The translations under genes were made by a program, and so were the position numbers. Under the pieces are notes generated by a model. That model saw only the letters and a program-made list of their open reading frames with translations, was not told where the DNA came from and ran no database searches. A stretch of DNA of 56,505 nucleotides from an uncultured Verrucomicrobiota bacterium. Lineage in GTDB: Bacteria > Verrucomicrobiota > Kiritimatiellia > RFP12 > UBA3636. Where the stretch lies: the NCBI GenBank assembly GCA_949285835.1, contig CASEAR010000088.1, positions 1-56,505 on the forward strand, read 5' to 3'. Each line of letters begins with the position of its first letter. The stretch's first letter is position 1. This document shows positions 45,731-53,891 of the stretch, piece by piece.

Positions 45731-46231
45731 ATGACAAAAATTGTTATCGACACGTCGATGGGCGCGATGCACGCCGAACTGGACGAAGAAAAAGCGCCGG
45801 TCACAGTAAAAAATTTTCTAAAATACGCTGACCGCGGATTTTTCGACGGCACAATCTTCCACCGGGTAATCAAAAACTTTATGATTCAGGGCGGAGGGTT
45901 CTCCCCCGACATGATGCAAAAAACCACAGATGCCCCCATCGTGAACGAAGCCGGAAACGGCCTCTCCAATTTGCGCGGCGCTATCGCCATGGCGCGCACG
46001 AGCGTTGTTAACTCTGCCACGTGCCAGTTTTTCATAAACCACGCCGACAACACATTCCTTGACCATACAGACGAAACTCCGCGCGGTTTCGGGTACTGCG
46101 TTTTCGGGAAACTCACCGACGGCTTCGAAGTACTCGACAAGATCGCATCAGTTGCTACAATCACACACAGGACGGGGCACGCAGACGTCCCCGCATCGCC
46201 TGTCGTAATCAATTCCATCCGGCGCGCCTGA
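45731..46231 (+). CDS. Cyclophilin-type peptidyl-prolyl isomerase
   Basis: 166 residues, a single cyclophilin domain without signal peptide, so cytoplasmic. '[31 protein letters not shown]' contains the catalytic Arg (FHRV) and the substrate-binding FMIQGG. '[26 protein letters not shown]' and '[21 protein letters not shown]' complete the active site. It speeds proline isomerisation during folding. It lies 88 bases after the permease gene and is likely transcribed with or shortly after the export genes. Confidence 0.95.
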   Translation: MTKIVIDTSMGAMHAELDEEKAPVTVKNFLKYADRGFFDGTIFHRVIKNFMIQGGGFSPDMMQKTTDAPIVNEAGNGLSNLRGAIAMARTSVVNSATCQFFINHADNTFLDHTDETPRGFGYCVFGKLTDGFEVLDKIASVATITHRTGHADVPASPVVINSIRRA

Positions 46232-46264
46232 CCGGCGCTCCGAAAAACACATGCCGGAGAACCA

Positions 46265-46795
46265 ATGAGCAGCGAGTACGAAACCGGCTGCGCTCCTGAA
46301 CATGCGTCAGGCGCATCCTCTCATGACGAACGTCCCTGCTGGGATAACTATTTTATGGACATCGCCTACGCCGTCAGCCGGCGGGGAAATTGCTCCAGAC
46401 GCCGCGTCGCCGCAGTTGTCGTCAAGGACAAGCGCATCATTTCAACCGGCTACAACGGCACGCCGCGCGGAATAAAAAACTGTTTTGAAGGAGGCTGCCC
46501 CAGATGCGCAAGCACAGCACCGTCTGGGTCAGATCTTGGAGAATGCATTTGCTCCCACGCGGAAGAAAACTCCATTACACAAGCGGCGTATCATGGGATA
46601 TCCACCAAGGATGCCACCATATACGTTACGCTGAGCCCATGCCTGATTTGCACCAAAATGATAATTAACGCCGGAATCCGCGAGGTCGTCTACGACGAGG
46701 AATATAAATTCTCACAGCAGACTGTATCGCTGCTGCACCAGGCCGGCATTATTGTGAGGCGAATCGAAAATTACAGGAAACCCGTATTTTCGTGA
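46265..46795 (+). CDS. dCMP deaminase family protein (ComEB-like)
   Basis: 176 residues. The zinc deaminase motif 'HAEENSITQAA' (His plus catalytic Glu) and the second set 'LSPCLICTKMIINAG' (PCxxC) are present. 'RRGNCSRRRVAAVVVKDKRIISTGYNGTPRGIKNCFEGGCPRC' is typical of dCMP deaminases of the ComEB/Dctd group. The enzyme turns dCMP into dUMP for thymidylate synthesis. It starts 33 bases after the cyclophilin gene. The N-terminal 30 residues are an extra acidic stretch. It ends facing nrdG in a convergent arrangement. Confidence 0.93.
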   Translation: MSSEYETGCAPEHASGASSHDERPCWDNYFMDIAYAVSRRGNCSRRRVAAVVVKDKRIISTGYNGTPRGIKNCFEGGCPRCASTAPSGSDLGECICSHAEENSITQAAYHGISTKDATIYVTLSPCLICTKMIINAGIREVVYDEEYKFSQQTVSLLHQAGIIVRRIENYRKPVFS

Positions 46796-47209
46796 CGGAC
46801 GAGCGCATGTCTTCCTGCTCATTTACCCGATAAACTGCTACCTTTTGGATAGAACCAGCACGGCAGCAGCCCTTTTCGAAGAACCTGCGCGGGGCGCGTC
46901 CCCCGGCTCACCCGAGGTTCACACCTCATACCGGCTTACTGTCCGTAAGGCCAACGCTTCTTCTGTCCCGATAAGCATTGCGTGCCCCGATGAGCATTGC
47001 GAAGGTGGTCACGCGCAGATACCGGCTCCATGTCCGTCAGTCAGGCCAATGTTTTTGCTGTGGATTTCCTTCTGTTTCTCCCTTGCGGATGACGCCATTG
47101 TCCAGCTGCAGCAACCGTCCCTCTATCGGATGGCTTCGGGGCTTTCACACGGCATGCCGCACGCCATGCCGGGCGCATCTAAAAAAAACGCCGGCAAAGC
47201 AGCCGTCTG
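46796..47209. other. Intergenic stretch between convergent genes
   Basis: About 414 bases with no convincing gene. A short imperfect direct repeat (CCCGATAAGCATTGCG and CCCGATGAGCATTGCG) occurs near 46968-47003. A CGGCATG/CATGCCG inverted repeat lies near 47150-47175. A candidate terminator of the nrdG operon is at 47181-47205. Confidence 0.4.
47181..47205 (-). terminator. Candidate terminator of the nrdD-nrdG operon
   Basis: On the minus strand, just after the nrdG stop, a short CGGC/GCCG stem (47205-47202 with 47195-47192) is followed by GCG and eight T residues (47188-47181). The stem is short, so strength is uncertain. Confidence 0.4.
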
Positions 47210-47794
47210 TCACGCCCCCGACGCCGCGCTGCGGGACGACGCCATTCCTGTGTCGTCCTCATACAGCCAATTCCCGTCGGAAGTCCACACTGCAGCCCCG
47301 GCGGACAATGACGCAGGAACGTCAAGTATCCTCTGATTGAAACTGCCGCGGAAAGCCGCGTCCATACTCGTCTTGCCGCATACAAACGGACCATCTATAA
47401 GAACGTCCGAAACTTCAAGCAGTTCTTTGATGCCGGCATCGGAATGCGACTTGTCCAGAAGCTCCTCGAATGTAAACCCCGTGTAGCACGCAATGTCTAC
47501 ACCATCAAGTTTCTCACGGATTTTTCTGCCAAGCTGCGCCAAACTCACCGCCTGACAGAACGGCTCCCCTCCGCTGAACGTCACCCCGGTGACAAGCGGA
47601 TTTGAGCAGATCTTTTCGAATACTTCCTCAACGCTCATTTTTGTACCGACACCGAACGGCAACGTCTCCGGATTGTGACATCCGGGACAATGGCGCGGAC
47701 AACCCTGAACGAAAAGTACAAAACGGAGCCCGGGACCATCGACGATCGAATCGTCAACGATCCCGGACACATCAAGCATTCCTGCCGAGTCCAT
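47210..47794 (-). CDS. nrdG: Anaerobic ribonucleotide reductase-activating protein
   Basis: 194 residues, a radical-SAM enzyme. The cluster motif is 'GCPRHCPGCHNPETLPFG' with CxxxCxxC, preceded by 'DDSIVDGPGLRFVLFVQ'. 'GVTFSGGEPFCQ' supplies the SAM-binding GGEP. It makes the glycyl radical in NrdD. It is somewhat longer than typical NrdG (about 155) because of a C-terminal extension of about 35 residues that looks unstructured. The ATG at 47794 lies within the end of the small glycyl-radical gene (23-base overlap), linking the two translationally. Confidence 0.95.
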   Translation of the reverse strand: MDSAGMLDVSGIVDDSIVDGPGLRFVLFVQGCPRHCPGCHNPETLPFGVGTKMSVEEVFEKICSNPLVTGVTFSGGEPFCQAVSLAQLGRKIREKLDGVDIACYTGFTFEELLDKSHSDAGIKELLEVSDVLIDGPFVCGKTSMDAAFRGSFNQRILDVPASLSAGAAVWTSDGNWLYEDDTGMASSRSAASGA

Positions 47795-47954
47795 GTTTTA
47801 CCCTGCAGGCTTCCTCCGCCCTCTTTGCATCGTTGAAACGATCAAGCGTCCCCACCAGATAACCGGTGATCCTGCGTATACGCTCAAAACGCACGCCTTG
47901 CCCGAATGTTCCGTTTTCGGCGCCGAACTTCCTGGTTTCTACTTTCGCGTTCAT
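47772..47954 (-). CDS. Separate glycyl-radical tip of NrdD (60 residues)
   Basis: A 60-residue protein whose core 'RFERIRRITGYLVGTLDRFN', followed by 'DAKRAEEACRVKHG', is the C-terminal glycyl-radical tip normally fused to NrdD; G31 in 'RITGYL' is the predicted radical site. It has its own strong ribosome binding site (GGAGG, 11 bases before the ATG at 47954) and lies 97 bases after the stop of the large NrdD gene, overlapping nrdG downstream. The large NrdD gene lacks any RxxGY motif, so this small protein should complete the active site in trans, as YfiD can for pyruvate formate-lyase. Residues 1-20 are a polar leader. Confidence 0.85.
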   Translation of the reverse strand: MNAKVETRKFGAENGTFGQGVRFERIRRITGYLVGTLDRFNDAKRAEEACRVKHGLGRNA

Positions 47955-48051
47955 TTGTATCAAACCTCCGATATTATCGCATCAGACCGATATTTTGTGT
48001 ACTTTGATTGTCGAGCGGCATGAGCCGCAAAAAAACTTTTTGTGAGTCGCG

Positions 48052-50325
48052 TCACTTTATAAGGCACGGCATATTCGGATAAATACGCCGCAATTCTTCA
48101 AACCTCTCCGGATCAATCGCCTCCCCTTCCCTGCGGCCGCAGCGCGGACAGACGTCTCCGATGACCCCCGTATATCCGCAAACAGGATCCCTGTCAACAG
48201 GATGATTGACGGAGCCGTAGCCCACGCCGGCATCATGCATTGCGCGAATAATTGCCTCAAAAGCCTTCGGATTGTGCGCGGTATCTCCGTCGAGCTCCAC
48301 ATACGAGATATGCCCCGCATTGGTAAGAGCATGGTACGGCGCTTCAATCCTTATTTTGTCAAACGCCGAGATTCTGAAATTGACCGGCACGTGGAAGCTG
48401 TTTGTATAGAACTCCTTATCGGTAATTCCCGGAATTATTCCGTAGCGCTCCTTGTCCATCTTTATGAACCGTCCGGAAAGTCCCTCCGCAGGCGTTGCCA
48501 GAAGCGTGTAATTCATTCCCTTTTCCTTGGACCTGTCGTCCAGGAACTTACGCATGCGCCCCACTATTTCGAGTCCCTTTGCCTGCGCCTCTTCGCTCTC
48601 CGCATGATGCCGTCCGTAGAGAGCCTTGAGCGTTTCCGCCAGTCCAATGAACCCCACAGAAAGAGTACCGTGCTTTATTACTTCGCGAATTTCGTCGTTC
48701 CAACCGAGACTTTCTGAATCGATCCACACCCCCTGCCCCATGAGAAACGGGAAATTGCGGACGCGCTTGCGTGCCTGAATCTCAAAGCGGTCGTCAAGCT
48801 GCTGAGCAACCATCTCCATGAGGTACTGCAAACCATCGAAAAAGCGATCTTCGTCCCCTTTGGCCTCTATGGCAAGCCGCGGCAGATTTATCGACGTAAA
48901 ACTGAGATTGCCTCTCCCCGGAGCAATCTCCCGTGTGCGGTCGTGAACATTGCCCATAACGCGCGTACGGCATCCCATATACGCGATCTCCGTCTCCGGA
49001 TGTCCCGGCTTGTAGTACTGAAGGTTGAAAGGAGCGTCTATAAAGGAAAAGTTGGGAAAAAGACGCTTTGAACTCACACGGCACGCAAGCTGGAAAAGAT
49101 CAAAATTAGGATCCCCTTCATTGTAGTTGACGCCGGATTTGACCCTGAAAATCTGTATCGGGAAAATCGGAATTTCCCCCTGCCCCAAACCGCGCTCCGT
49201 CGCAAGAAGCATATTTCGTACGACCATGCGCCCTTCCGGCGATGTGTCCATTCCGTAATTTACGGAGCTGAACGGCGTCTGCGCCCCGGCACGGCTATGC
49301 ATAGTGTTGAGATTATGTATCAAAGCCTCCATCGCCTGATACGTCGCAGAATCCGTCTCTTCTCTGGAATGAGAAACGGCAAAATTATGAACTCTCAGCG
49401 CCGTATCAGAATCCGTCAGGGTGCCCAGCCATTCCAGCTCGGCTGAATCATAAGCCTCCGACCCTGCCAGCTGCGGTCCGCATCCCACGCGCGACGAGAT
49501 CTCGTCCACTGCCGCCTTGACATCGTCTTTCGATATCCGAACCCCGGGAGCGAGCAGCTCCAGAGCCTTGAGCAAATTGGACACGACACACTTACGATAT
49601 GTCTTCACAACTCCGGGCGCCAGACCATAATCAAAATTAACAATCGACTGCCCACCGTGCTGATCATTCTGGTTGGACTGCACCGCTATACATGCCAAAG
49701 CGCAATAACTGCGAATATCATTAGGCTCCCGCAGATAGCCGTGCCCGGTCGAAAAACCGCCGTTGAACAACTTGATAAGGTCGATCTGGCAGCATGTCGT
49801 GGTCAATGCATAGAAGTCAAAGTCGTGTATGTGAATGTCGCCCTCGCGGTGAGCCTTGGCCTGCTGAGGCGTCAGCAGGTACTTCTCATTGTAATCTTTG
49901 GCGCCTTCGCTGCCGTACTTCAGCATCATACCCATGGCAGTGTCGCCGTCGACGTTCGCGTTGTCGCGCTTCATATCGCTGTCGATTGCATCAGCCAGAG
50001 TGAGTTCGTCGAAGACACGCATCAGATGCGTCTTCATCTCTCGTGTCCTCGTGCGCGACGCTCTGTAGAGGATGTACGACTTCGCCACGTCCTCAAATCC
50101 CTCGTGCATCAGCGCCTTCTCGACAACGTCCTGTATCTGCTCAACAGTCGGATCTGCATCGGGATACTCTTTCAGGAGCTCCGCCTCAACACGGCGCGAA
50201 ACACGCTCCGCATCCTCCTGCGTACCGTGCCCTTCCGCACACATCGCCTTGCGAACCGCCTCGATAATCTTGTCCGCGTCGTACCTGACTACACGCCCGT
50301 CTCTCTTGACAATATTACTGAACAT
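48052..50325 (-). CDS. nrdD: Anaerobic ribonucleoside-triphosphate reductase, large part without glycyl-radical motif
   Basis: 757 residues. An ATP-cone spans about 1-95 (IVKRDGRVVRYDADKIIEAVRKAM). The reductase barrel follows with 'GDIHIHDFDFYALTTTCCQIDL', 'GGQSIVNFDYGLAPG' and 'QTPFSSVNYGMDTSPEGRMV'. It should reduce ribonucleotides under anaerobic conditions. The zinc knuckle reads 'DRDPVCGYTGVIGDVCPRCG', with Asp where the first Cys is expected. The C-terminus 'RFEELRRIYPNMPCLIK' resembles the tip of the small protein (RFERIRRITGYL) but has no radical Gly. The ATG at 50325 follows GGGG and places the ATP-cone at the N-terminus. Candidate NrdR boxes lie 250-300 bases upstream. Confidence 0.93.
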   Translation of the reverse strand: MFSNIVKRDGRVVRYDADKIIEAVRKAMCAEGHGTQEDAERVSRRVEAELLKEYPDADPTVEQIQDVVEKALMHEGFEDVAKSYILYRASRTRTREMKTHLMRVFDELTLADAIDSDMKRDNANVDGDTAMGMMLKYGSEGAKDYNEKYLLTPQQAKAHREGDIHIHDFDFYALTTTCCQIDLIKLFNGGFSTGHGYLREPNDIRSYCALACIAVQSNQNDQHGGQSIVNFDYGLAPGVVKTYRKCVVSNLLKALELLAPGVRISKDDVKAAVDEISSRVGCGPQLAGSEAYDSAELEWLGTLTDSDTALRVHNFAVSHSREETDSATYQAMEALIHNLNTMHSRAGAQTPFSSVNYGMDTSPEGRMVVRNMLLATERGLGQGEIPIFPIQIFRVKSGVNYNEGDPNFDLFQLACRVSSKRLFPNFSFIDAPFNLQYYKPGHPETEIAYMGCRTRVMGNVHDRTREIAPGRGNLSFTSINLPRLAIEAKGDEDRFFDGLQYLMEMVAQQLDDRFEIQARKRVRNFPFLMGQGVWIDSESLGWNDEIREVIKHGTLSVGFIGLAETLKALYGRHHAESEEAQAKGLEIVGRMRKFLDDRSKEKGMNYTLLATPAEGLSGRFIKMDKERYGIIPGITDKEFYTNSFHVPVNFRISAFDKIRIEAPYHALTNAGHISYVELDGDTAHNPKAFEAIIRAMHDAGVGYGSVNHPVDRDPVCGYTGVIGDVCPRCGRREGEAIDPERFEELRRIYPNMPCLIK

Positions 50326-50794
50326 CAGAAACCCCGAAATGAAATCGCAGTACTCGTTTGAAGGCACCGAAACGCTGGAAACCGAACCAACGCCACGGAG
50401 GACAGCGTCACGCTGCGCACCGCACTTTTGATGACTCCCTTTTACTCCATACCGGACAAGTATGCAAGGCATAAATTTGCATGTTTTGCACAGCCATTCA
50501 TTAGCGTTTTGAAATCAACATGTTGCATCACAAATAAAATTCTGGGCCAGACTCGCACAGGCTGCGTACGTCGTCAATATACCAAATATTGTGTAATTGG
50601 ACCTGTTTAAACGCTATTTGTAGCGCCAAGCCTCGCCGAATACAATTTTGCCCGGAAACTGCGCGCCTTTCACGCCTGCCTGCATCCGGAGCTGACAACG
50701 CACGCTGCAGCACCCGCGGGGCCGCGCCCCGCACAGGCGCGCCGCAACATCGCGGCGTTCCCGGAAAACGAACACAAAAACGTCCGTCCCGCCG
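50326..50794. other. Intergenic region upstream of nrdD
   Basis: About 470 bases. It holds the candidate NrdR boxes (50579-50626) and a long nrdD leader. A GC-rich hairpin, GCGGGGC/GCCCCGC with loop CGC (50716-50732), lies after the ettA stop but lacks a T run. The frame of nrdD is open well upstream of the chosen ATG but shows no family similarity there. Confidence 0.5.
50579..50626 (-). promoter_or_regulatory. Candidate tandem NrdR boxes upstream of nrdD
   Basis: On the minus strand GCGCTACAAATAGCGT (50626-50611) and ACACAATATTTGGTAT (50594-50579) are spaced exactly 32 bases start to start. NrdR, the repressor of ribonucleotide reductase genes, binds two 16-base boxes resembling ACACTATATATAGTGT at this three-turn spacing. 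The second box matches well and the first only in its palindromic ends. They lie about 255-300 bases before the nrdD start. Confidence 0.5.
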
Positions 50795-52471
50795 TCAGAA
50801 GCCCAACTTTCTGAACCTCGGCCGTCTGGGTCTGTCGGCGTCTTCTCCCATGAGCCTTCTGCGCTGCTCGTGGTACTCGGAAAATCCCCCCTCGAACCAG
50901 GTAACGGAACCGTCTTCCTCAAACGCAAGGATGTGCGTAGCTATGCGGTCGAGAAAATACCTGTCGTGGCTGACCGTCATGACGCATCCGCCGAAATCCT
51001 GCAGGCCTTCTTCCAGAGAGCGCAGCGTGCCGACATCAAGGTCATTCGTAGGTTCGTCAAGGAGCAGCAGATTTCCCCCGGAACGAAGCATCCGGGCGAG
51101 ATGAACGCGATTGCGTTCTCCTCCCGAAAGAGCAGATACCACTTTCTGCTGGTCTGCTCCTTTAAAGTTGAACCGGCTGCAATAAGCGCGTCCATTCATC
51201 ATCGTCTTGCCGGCAAGGGATACAAATTCAGACCCTCCGGTTATCTCTTCGTAAACAGTATGCGTGCCGGTAAGCTCATCACGCATCTGATCTACATACG
51301 AGAGCATAACTGTATCGCCCACGACAAGTTCTCCGGAAACGGGCTTAAGCTGCCCCGTGATGAGTTTGAACAGCGTCGTCTTACCGGCTCCGTTCGGCCC
51401 GATCACGCCCACGATTCCGCCGCGAGGCAAATCGAAATTCATGTGCTCAAACAGAATTCTGTCCCCAAACCCCATAGAAACATCACGCGCCCTTACAACT
51501 ATGTTGCCGAGCCTGGGCCCCGGCGGAATCCTTATCCTGAGCTCATCTTCTCTGGCGTCGGCCTCCTGCGAGACAAGTTCCTCGTACCTGCGCACACGGT
51601 CGCGCCCTTTCGCACGCCGTCCGGACGGCGTCGTATGAACCCATCGCAGTTCGTTTTCTATCAGTTTTCTTCTGGACTCGGCCTGTTTCGCCTCCCGCTC
51701 AAGCATTGCCTGCTTCTGCACAAGCCAGGCTTCGTAATTTCCCTTGTACGGGAATGTATGCCCGGAATCGAGCTCAAGTATCCACTCTGTCACGTTGCTG
51801 AGAAAATACCTGTCATGTGTGACCACAACCAGCGTTCCCTTGAACTCCTTCAAATAAGCCTCAAGCCACGCCACCGACTCCGCATCCAGATGATTGGTCG
51901 GCTCGTCAAGGAGCAAAATGTCAGGCTTTGAAATAAGCAGCCTGCAAAGCGCGACACGCCTGCGCTCCCCGCCGGACAGCGGAGCCACTGGAGAATCCGC
52001 CGGGGGTAGCCTCAGCGCATCCATGGCGATCTCTACAAGATGGTCAAGCTCCCACAAGTTGTCCGCGTCTATCCTGTCCTGCAGTTCCCCCATTTCGTCG
52101 TTGAGTTTGTCCATCTCATCGTCCGGCATTTCCTCGCCAAGGAGTCCGCAAATTTCATCGTATCTGTCCAGCACAGCCTTTAGTGACGCCACACCTTCTG
52201 AAACACACTCCATGACGGTCTTTGCAGGATCAAGCTCCGGTTCCTGCGGCAGGTACCCGATCTTAAGTCCGGGAGCGCGTATGCACTGCCCCATGAAATC
52301 GTTGTCCACCCCGGACATAATGCGCAAAAGCGACGATTTTCCTGATCCGTTCGCCCCAATAACACCTATATGAGCCCCGTGGAAAAAAGACAGACACACA
52401 TCGTCCAGAACCGTTTTTTTCTCATGCTGCTTGGTCAGGTTTACAAGCGTAAACGCGTATTCTCCGGCCAT
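50795..52471 (-). CDS. ettA: Energy-dependent translational throttle protein EttA (ABC-F)
   Basis: 558 residues, matching EttA length. Two ATPase domains have Walker A 'GANGSGKSS' and 'GPNGAGKTT', signatures 'LSGGERRRVALCRLL' and 'LSGGERNRVHLARML', and Walker B 'LLLDEPTNHLD' and 'LLLDEPTNDLD'. EttA-specific traits are 'LTKQHEKKTVLDDVCLSFFHGAHIGVIG', the arm region 'ICGLLGEEMPDDEMDKLNDEMGELQDRID' and the linker 'ELRWVHTTPSGRRAKGRDRVRRYEEL'. It binds the ribosomal E site and gates the first elongation steps by energy state. It starts one base after the GT90 gene stop. Confidence 0.96.
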   Translation of the reverse strand: MAGEYAFTLVNLTKQHEKKTVLDDVCLSFFHGAHIGVIGANGSGKSSLLRIMSGVDNDFMGQCIRAPGLKIGYLPQEPELDPAKTVMECVSEGVASLKAVLDRYDEICGLLGEEMPDDEMDKLNDEMGELQDRIDADNLWELDHLVEIAMDALRLPPADSPVAPLSGGERRRVALCRLLISKPDILLLDEPTNHLDAESVAWLEAYLKEFKGTLVVVTHDRYFLSNVTEWILELDSGHTFPYKGNYEAWLVQKQAMLEREAKQAESRRKLIENELRWVHTTPSGRRAKGRDRVRRYEELVSQEADAREDELRIRIPPGPRLGNIVVRARDVSMGFGDRILFEHMNFDLPRGGIVGVIGPNGAGKTTLFKLITGQLKPVSGELVVGDTVMLSYVDQMRDELTGTHTVYEEITGGSEFVSLAGKTMMNGRAYCSRFNFKGADQQKVVSALSGGERNRVHLARMLRSGGNLLLLDEPTNDLDVGTLRSLEEGLQDFGGCVMTVSHDRYFLDRIATHILAFEEDGSVTWFEGGFSEYHEQRRRLMGEDADRPRRPRFRKLGF

Positions 52472-52472
52472 T

Positions 52473-53480
52473 TCAGCCCCCTGTGTTTGTGTACTTGAAA
52501 TATTTGTTTAATACCATCAGCGATATCAGCTTTTCCCGCCTTTTATCCCTGAACCTGTCCACATGCCGGTGCGCATTGAGGATTATCTTCTCAGCGGCGT
52601 CAGTATGTTTCGAATAAAAGTCCAATTTGTCCGGCAGATCTTCAAAATCGTTTCGGACGCACACATAGTGAACATCCGGCAGAAGAGTTCCCTCCATGAA
52701 CCATGTCTCGTATTCGGGAATCGGCATGACTGCCAGAGAGTTGGACGACATTACCCACTTCAGGTTGCTTGAAACATCGTTGCCTTCTACCGCCAGAATA
52801 AATTTGAAGCGCAGCTGTTCAGAAAGCGTCATTTTCCCGGTTTTCCATTTGTCCGGATCTGAAGACGACCCCGACGTGTCGCCAAGATCACAGAACGGCG
52901 CCCCGTAAAATTTTCTAAACAGCCGCTGTCTCTTCGGCTTGTCGCGCACCTTCCCTCTGAATATCGCGGCATTTTGTTTCTCTGCAAACGACAGCCTGTC
53001 GTCTACAAAATTGAAATGCCTCACTTTATTCAAATTCAGCAGGACAGACGCAGTATTGTCGCCGTGTATAGGACGGCTCTTCACAATTGACGGCCATTCT
53101 GGAACCTCAGTTATATCTCCAGGCAGGAACAGCCAGCGCAGATGATTCGGAAAGTATCGCGTATACTCATGCGAATCGAAGAAATACATGACCATTTTCC
53201 GCGGCAGCTTGTGTCTTCGCAGTTCCGGTGCAGACTCCGGCAGCGGCCAGAGTTTGCTCATGCGGCAATAGTAATTCACCCTGTTCTGAATTTCTGCAGC
53301 ATCAGCCCTCTCTTCCGCTTCCTTCAGCAGGGAAGGAAGCGCCGGCCGGAACAACGCCCCCGGCAGCAGACAGCCCAACAGGCCGGAGACGTACCTCGGG
53401 AACTTACTGTTCCTGCCGTTGGACAATGCATACCCTGCGGCATGCAGCCATCCGCCGCCATTTTGAGAACCTGACGACAT
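52473..53480 (-). CDS. GT90/CAP10-like glycosyltransferase
   Basis: 335 residues. 'AAIFRGKVRDKPKRQRLFRKF', 'LSEQLRFKFILAVEGNDVSSNLKWVMSSNSLAVMP', 'YETWFMEGTLLPDVHYVCVRNDFEDL' and 'HRHVDRFRDKRRE' follow the GT90 (CAP10, LpsA-like) pattern. These enzymes transfer xylose, glucose or mannose to surface glycans or LPS cores. The N-terminal part includes a short hydrophobic stretch (YVSGLLGCLLPGALF) that may touch the membrane. It lies between the pilin-like gene and ettA in the ManA operon, so mannose-related glycan synthesis is plausible. Acceptor and donor cannot be told. Confidence 0.85.
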   Translation of the reverse strand: MSSGSQNGGGWLHAAGYALSNGRNSKFPRYVSGLLGCLLPGALFRPALPSLLKEAEERADAAEIQNRVNYYCRMSKLWPLPESAPELRRHKLPRKMVMYFFDSHEYTRYFPNHLRWLFLPGDITEVPEWPSIVKSRPIHGDNTASVLLNLNKVRHFNFVDDRLSFAEKQNAAIFRGKVRDKPKRQRLFRKFYGAPFCDLGDTSGSSSDPDKWKTGKMTLSEQLRFKFILAVEGNDVSSNLKWVMSSNSLAVMPIPEYETWFMEGTLLPDVHYVCVRNDFEDLPDKLDFYSKHTDAAEKIILNAHRHVDRFRDKRREKLISLMVLNKYFKYTNTGG

Positions 53481-53492
53481 ACGACCAGACCG

Positions 53493-53891
53493 TTACCTCG
53501 GTGTTGACACATCAGACACGCGCACCGTCACCCAGTTGTCCGGAAGCGTCATGATTACGGACGGCCCATTTGTAGACAGCAGATCAAGCGTGGAAAGATC
53601 GACCTCAGGAGGCCAAACCAGAGATTTGTTGCCCAGATCAGAAATTACGCCGCAGATATCGTCGTACGTGACCTGCGCCCTGGAAAAATCCGGGTTCTCT
53701 TCGTTGCGCCTTTCCAGAATTTCAATGGCGTCTTCCACAGTCGCAAGATTTAATGCCGTTAGTTCCACCTTCAGCGCACGGCGCGATTTCACCACTGGGG
53801 GAACAATTGTGGCATACGCCATAACAAGCGTGGCGGCAATCACAAGCAATTCCACCGGACTTATACGCCCTGATCTGCCGGAATCCATCAT
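53493..53891 (-). CDS. Small single-pass membrane protein, pilin-like N-terminus, unknown function
   Basis: 132 residues. The N-terminus 'MMDSGRSGRISPVELLVIAATLVMAYATIVPPVVKSR' has a short basic leader, a Glu near position 15 and one hydrophobic helix. A polar helix (ALKVELTALNLATVEDAIEIL) follows. This resembles type IV pilin or pseudopilin starts (G-FTLIELL), but no Gly/Phe cleavage site is clear, so processing is doubtful. The C-terminal 70 residues are unrecognised. The start overlaps the manA stop by four bases (ATGA) and the GT90 gene follows after 12 bases. Anchoring or assembly of a surface component is a guess. Confidence 0.6.
   Translation of the reverse strand: MMDSGRSGRISPVELLVIAATLVMAYATIVPPVVKSRRALKVELTALNLATVEDAIEILERRNEENPDFSRAQVTYDDICGVISDLGNKSLVWPPEVDLSTLDLLSTNGPSVIMTLPDNWVTVRVSDVSTPR

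Noticed and set aside
46845..47336. Plus-strand frame of 163 codons in the dCMP deaminase/nrdG gap
   Set aside because: It runs into the antisense of nrdG, has no ribosome binding site and gives a low-quality translation.
47954..48052. Recoding (selenocysteine, frameshift or read-through) joining large NrdD to the small glycyl-radical frame
   Set aside because: The large gene ends in TGA without a nearby SECIS-like structure I can draw. The 97-base gap contains further stops, and the small gene has its own strong GGAGG site and ATG.
50716..50732. GC-rich hairpin after ettA as a terminator
   Set aside because: A stable stem but no T run on either strand; kept only as a note in the intergenic entry.
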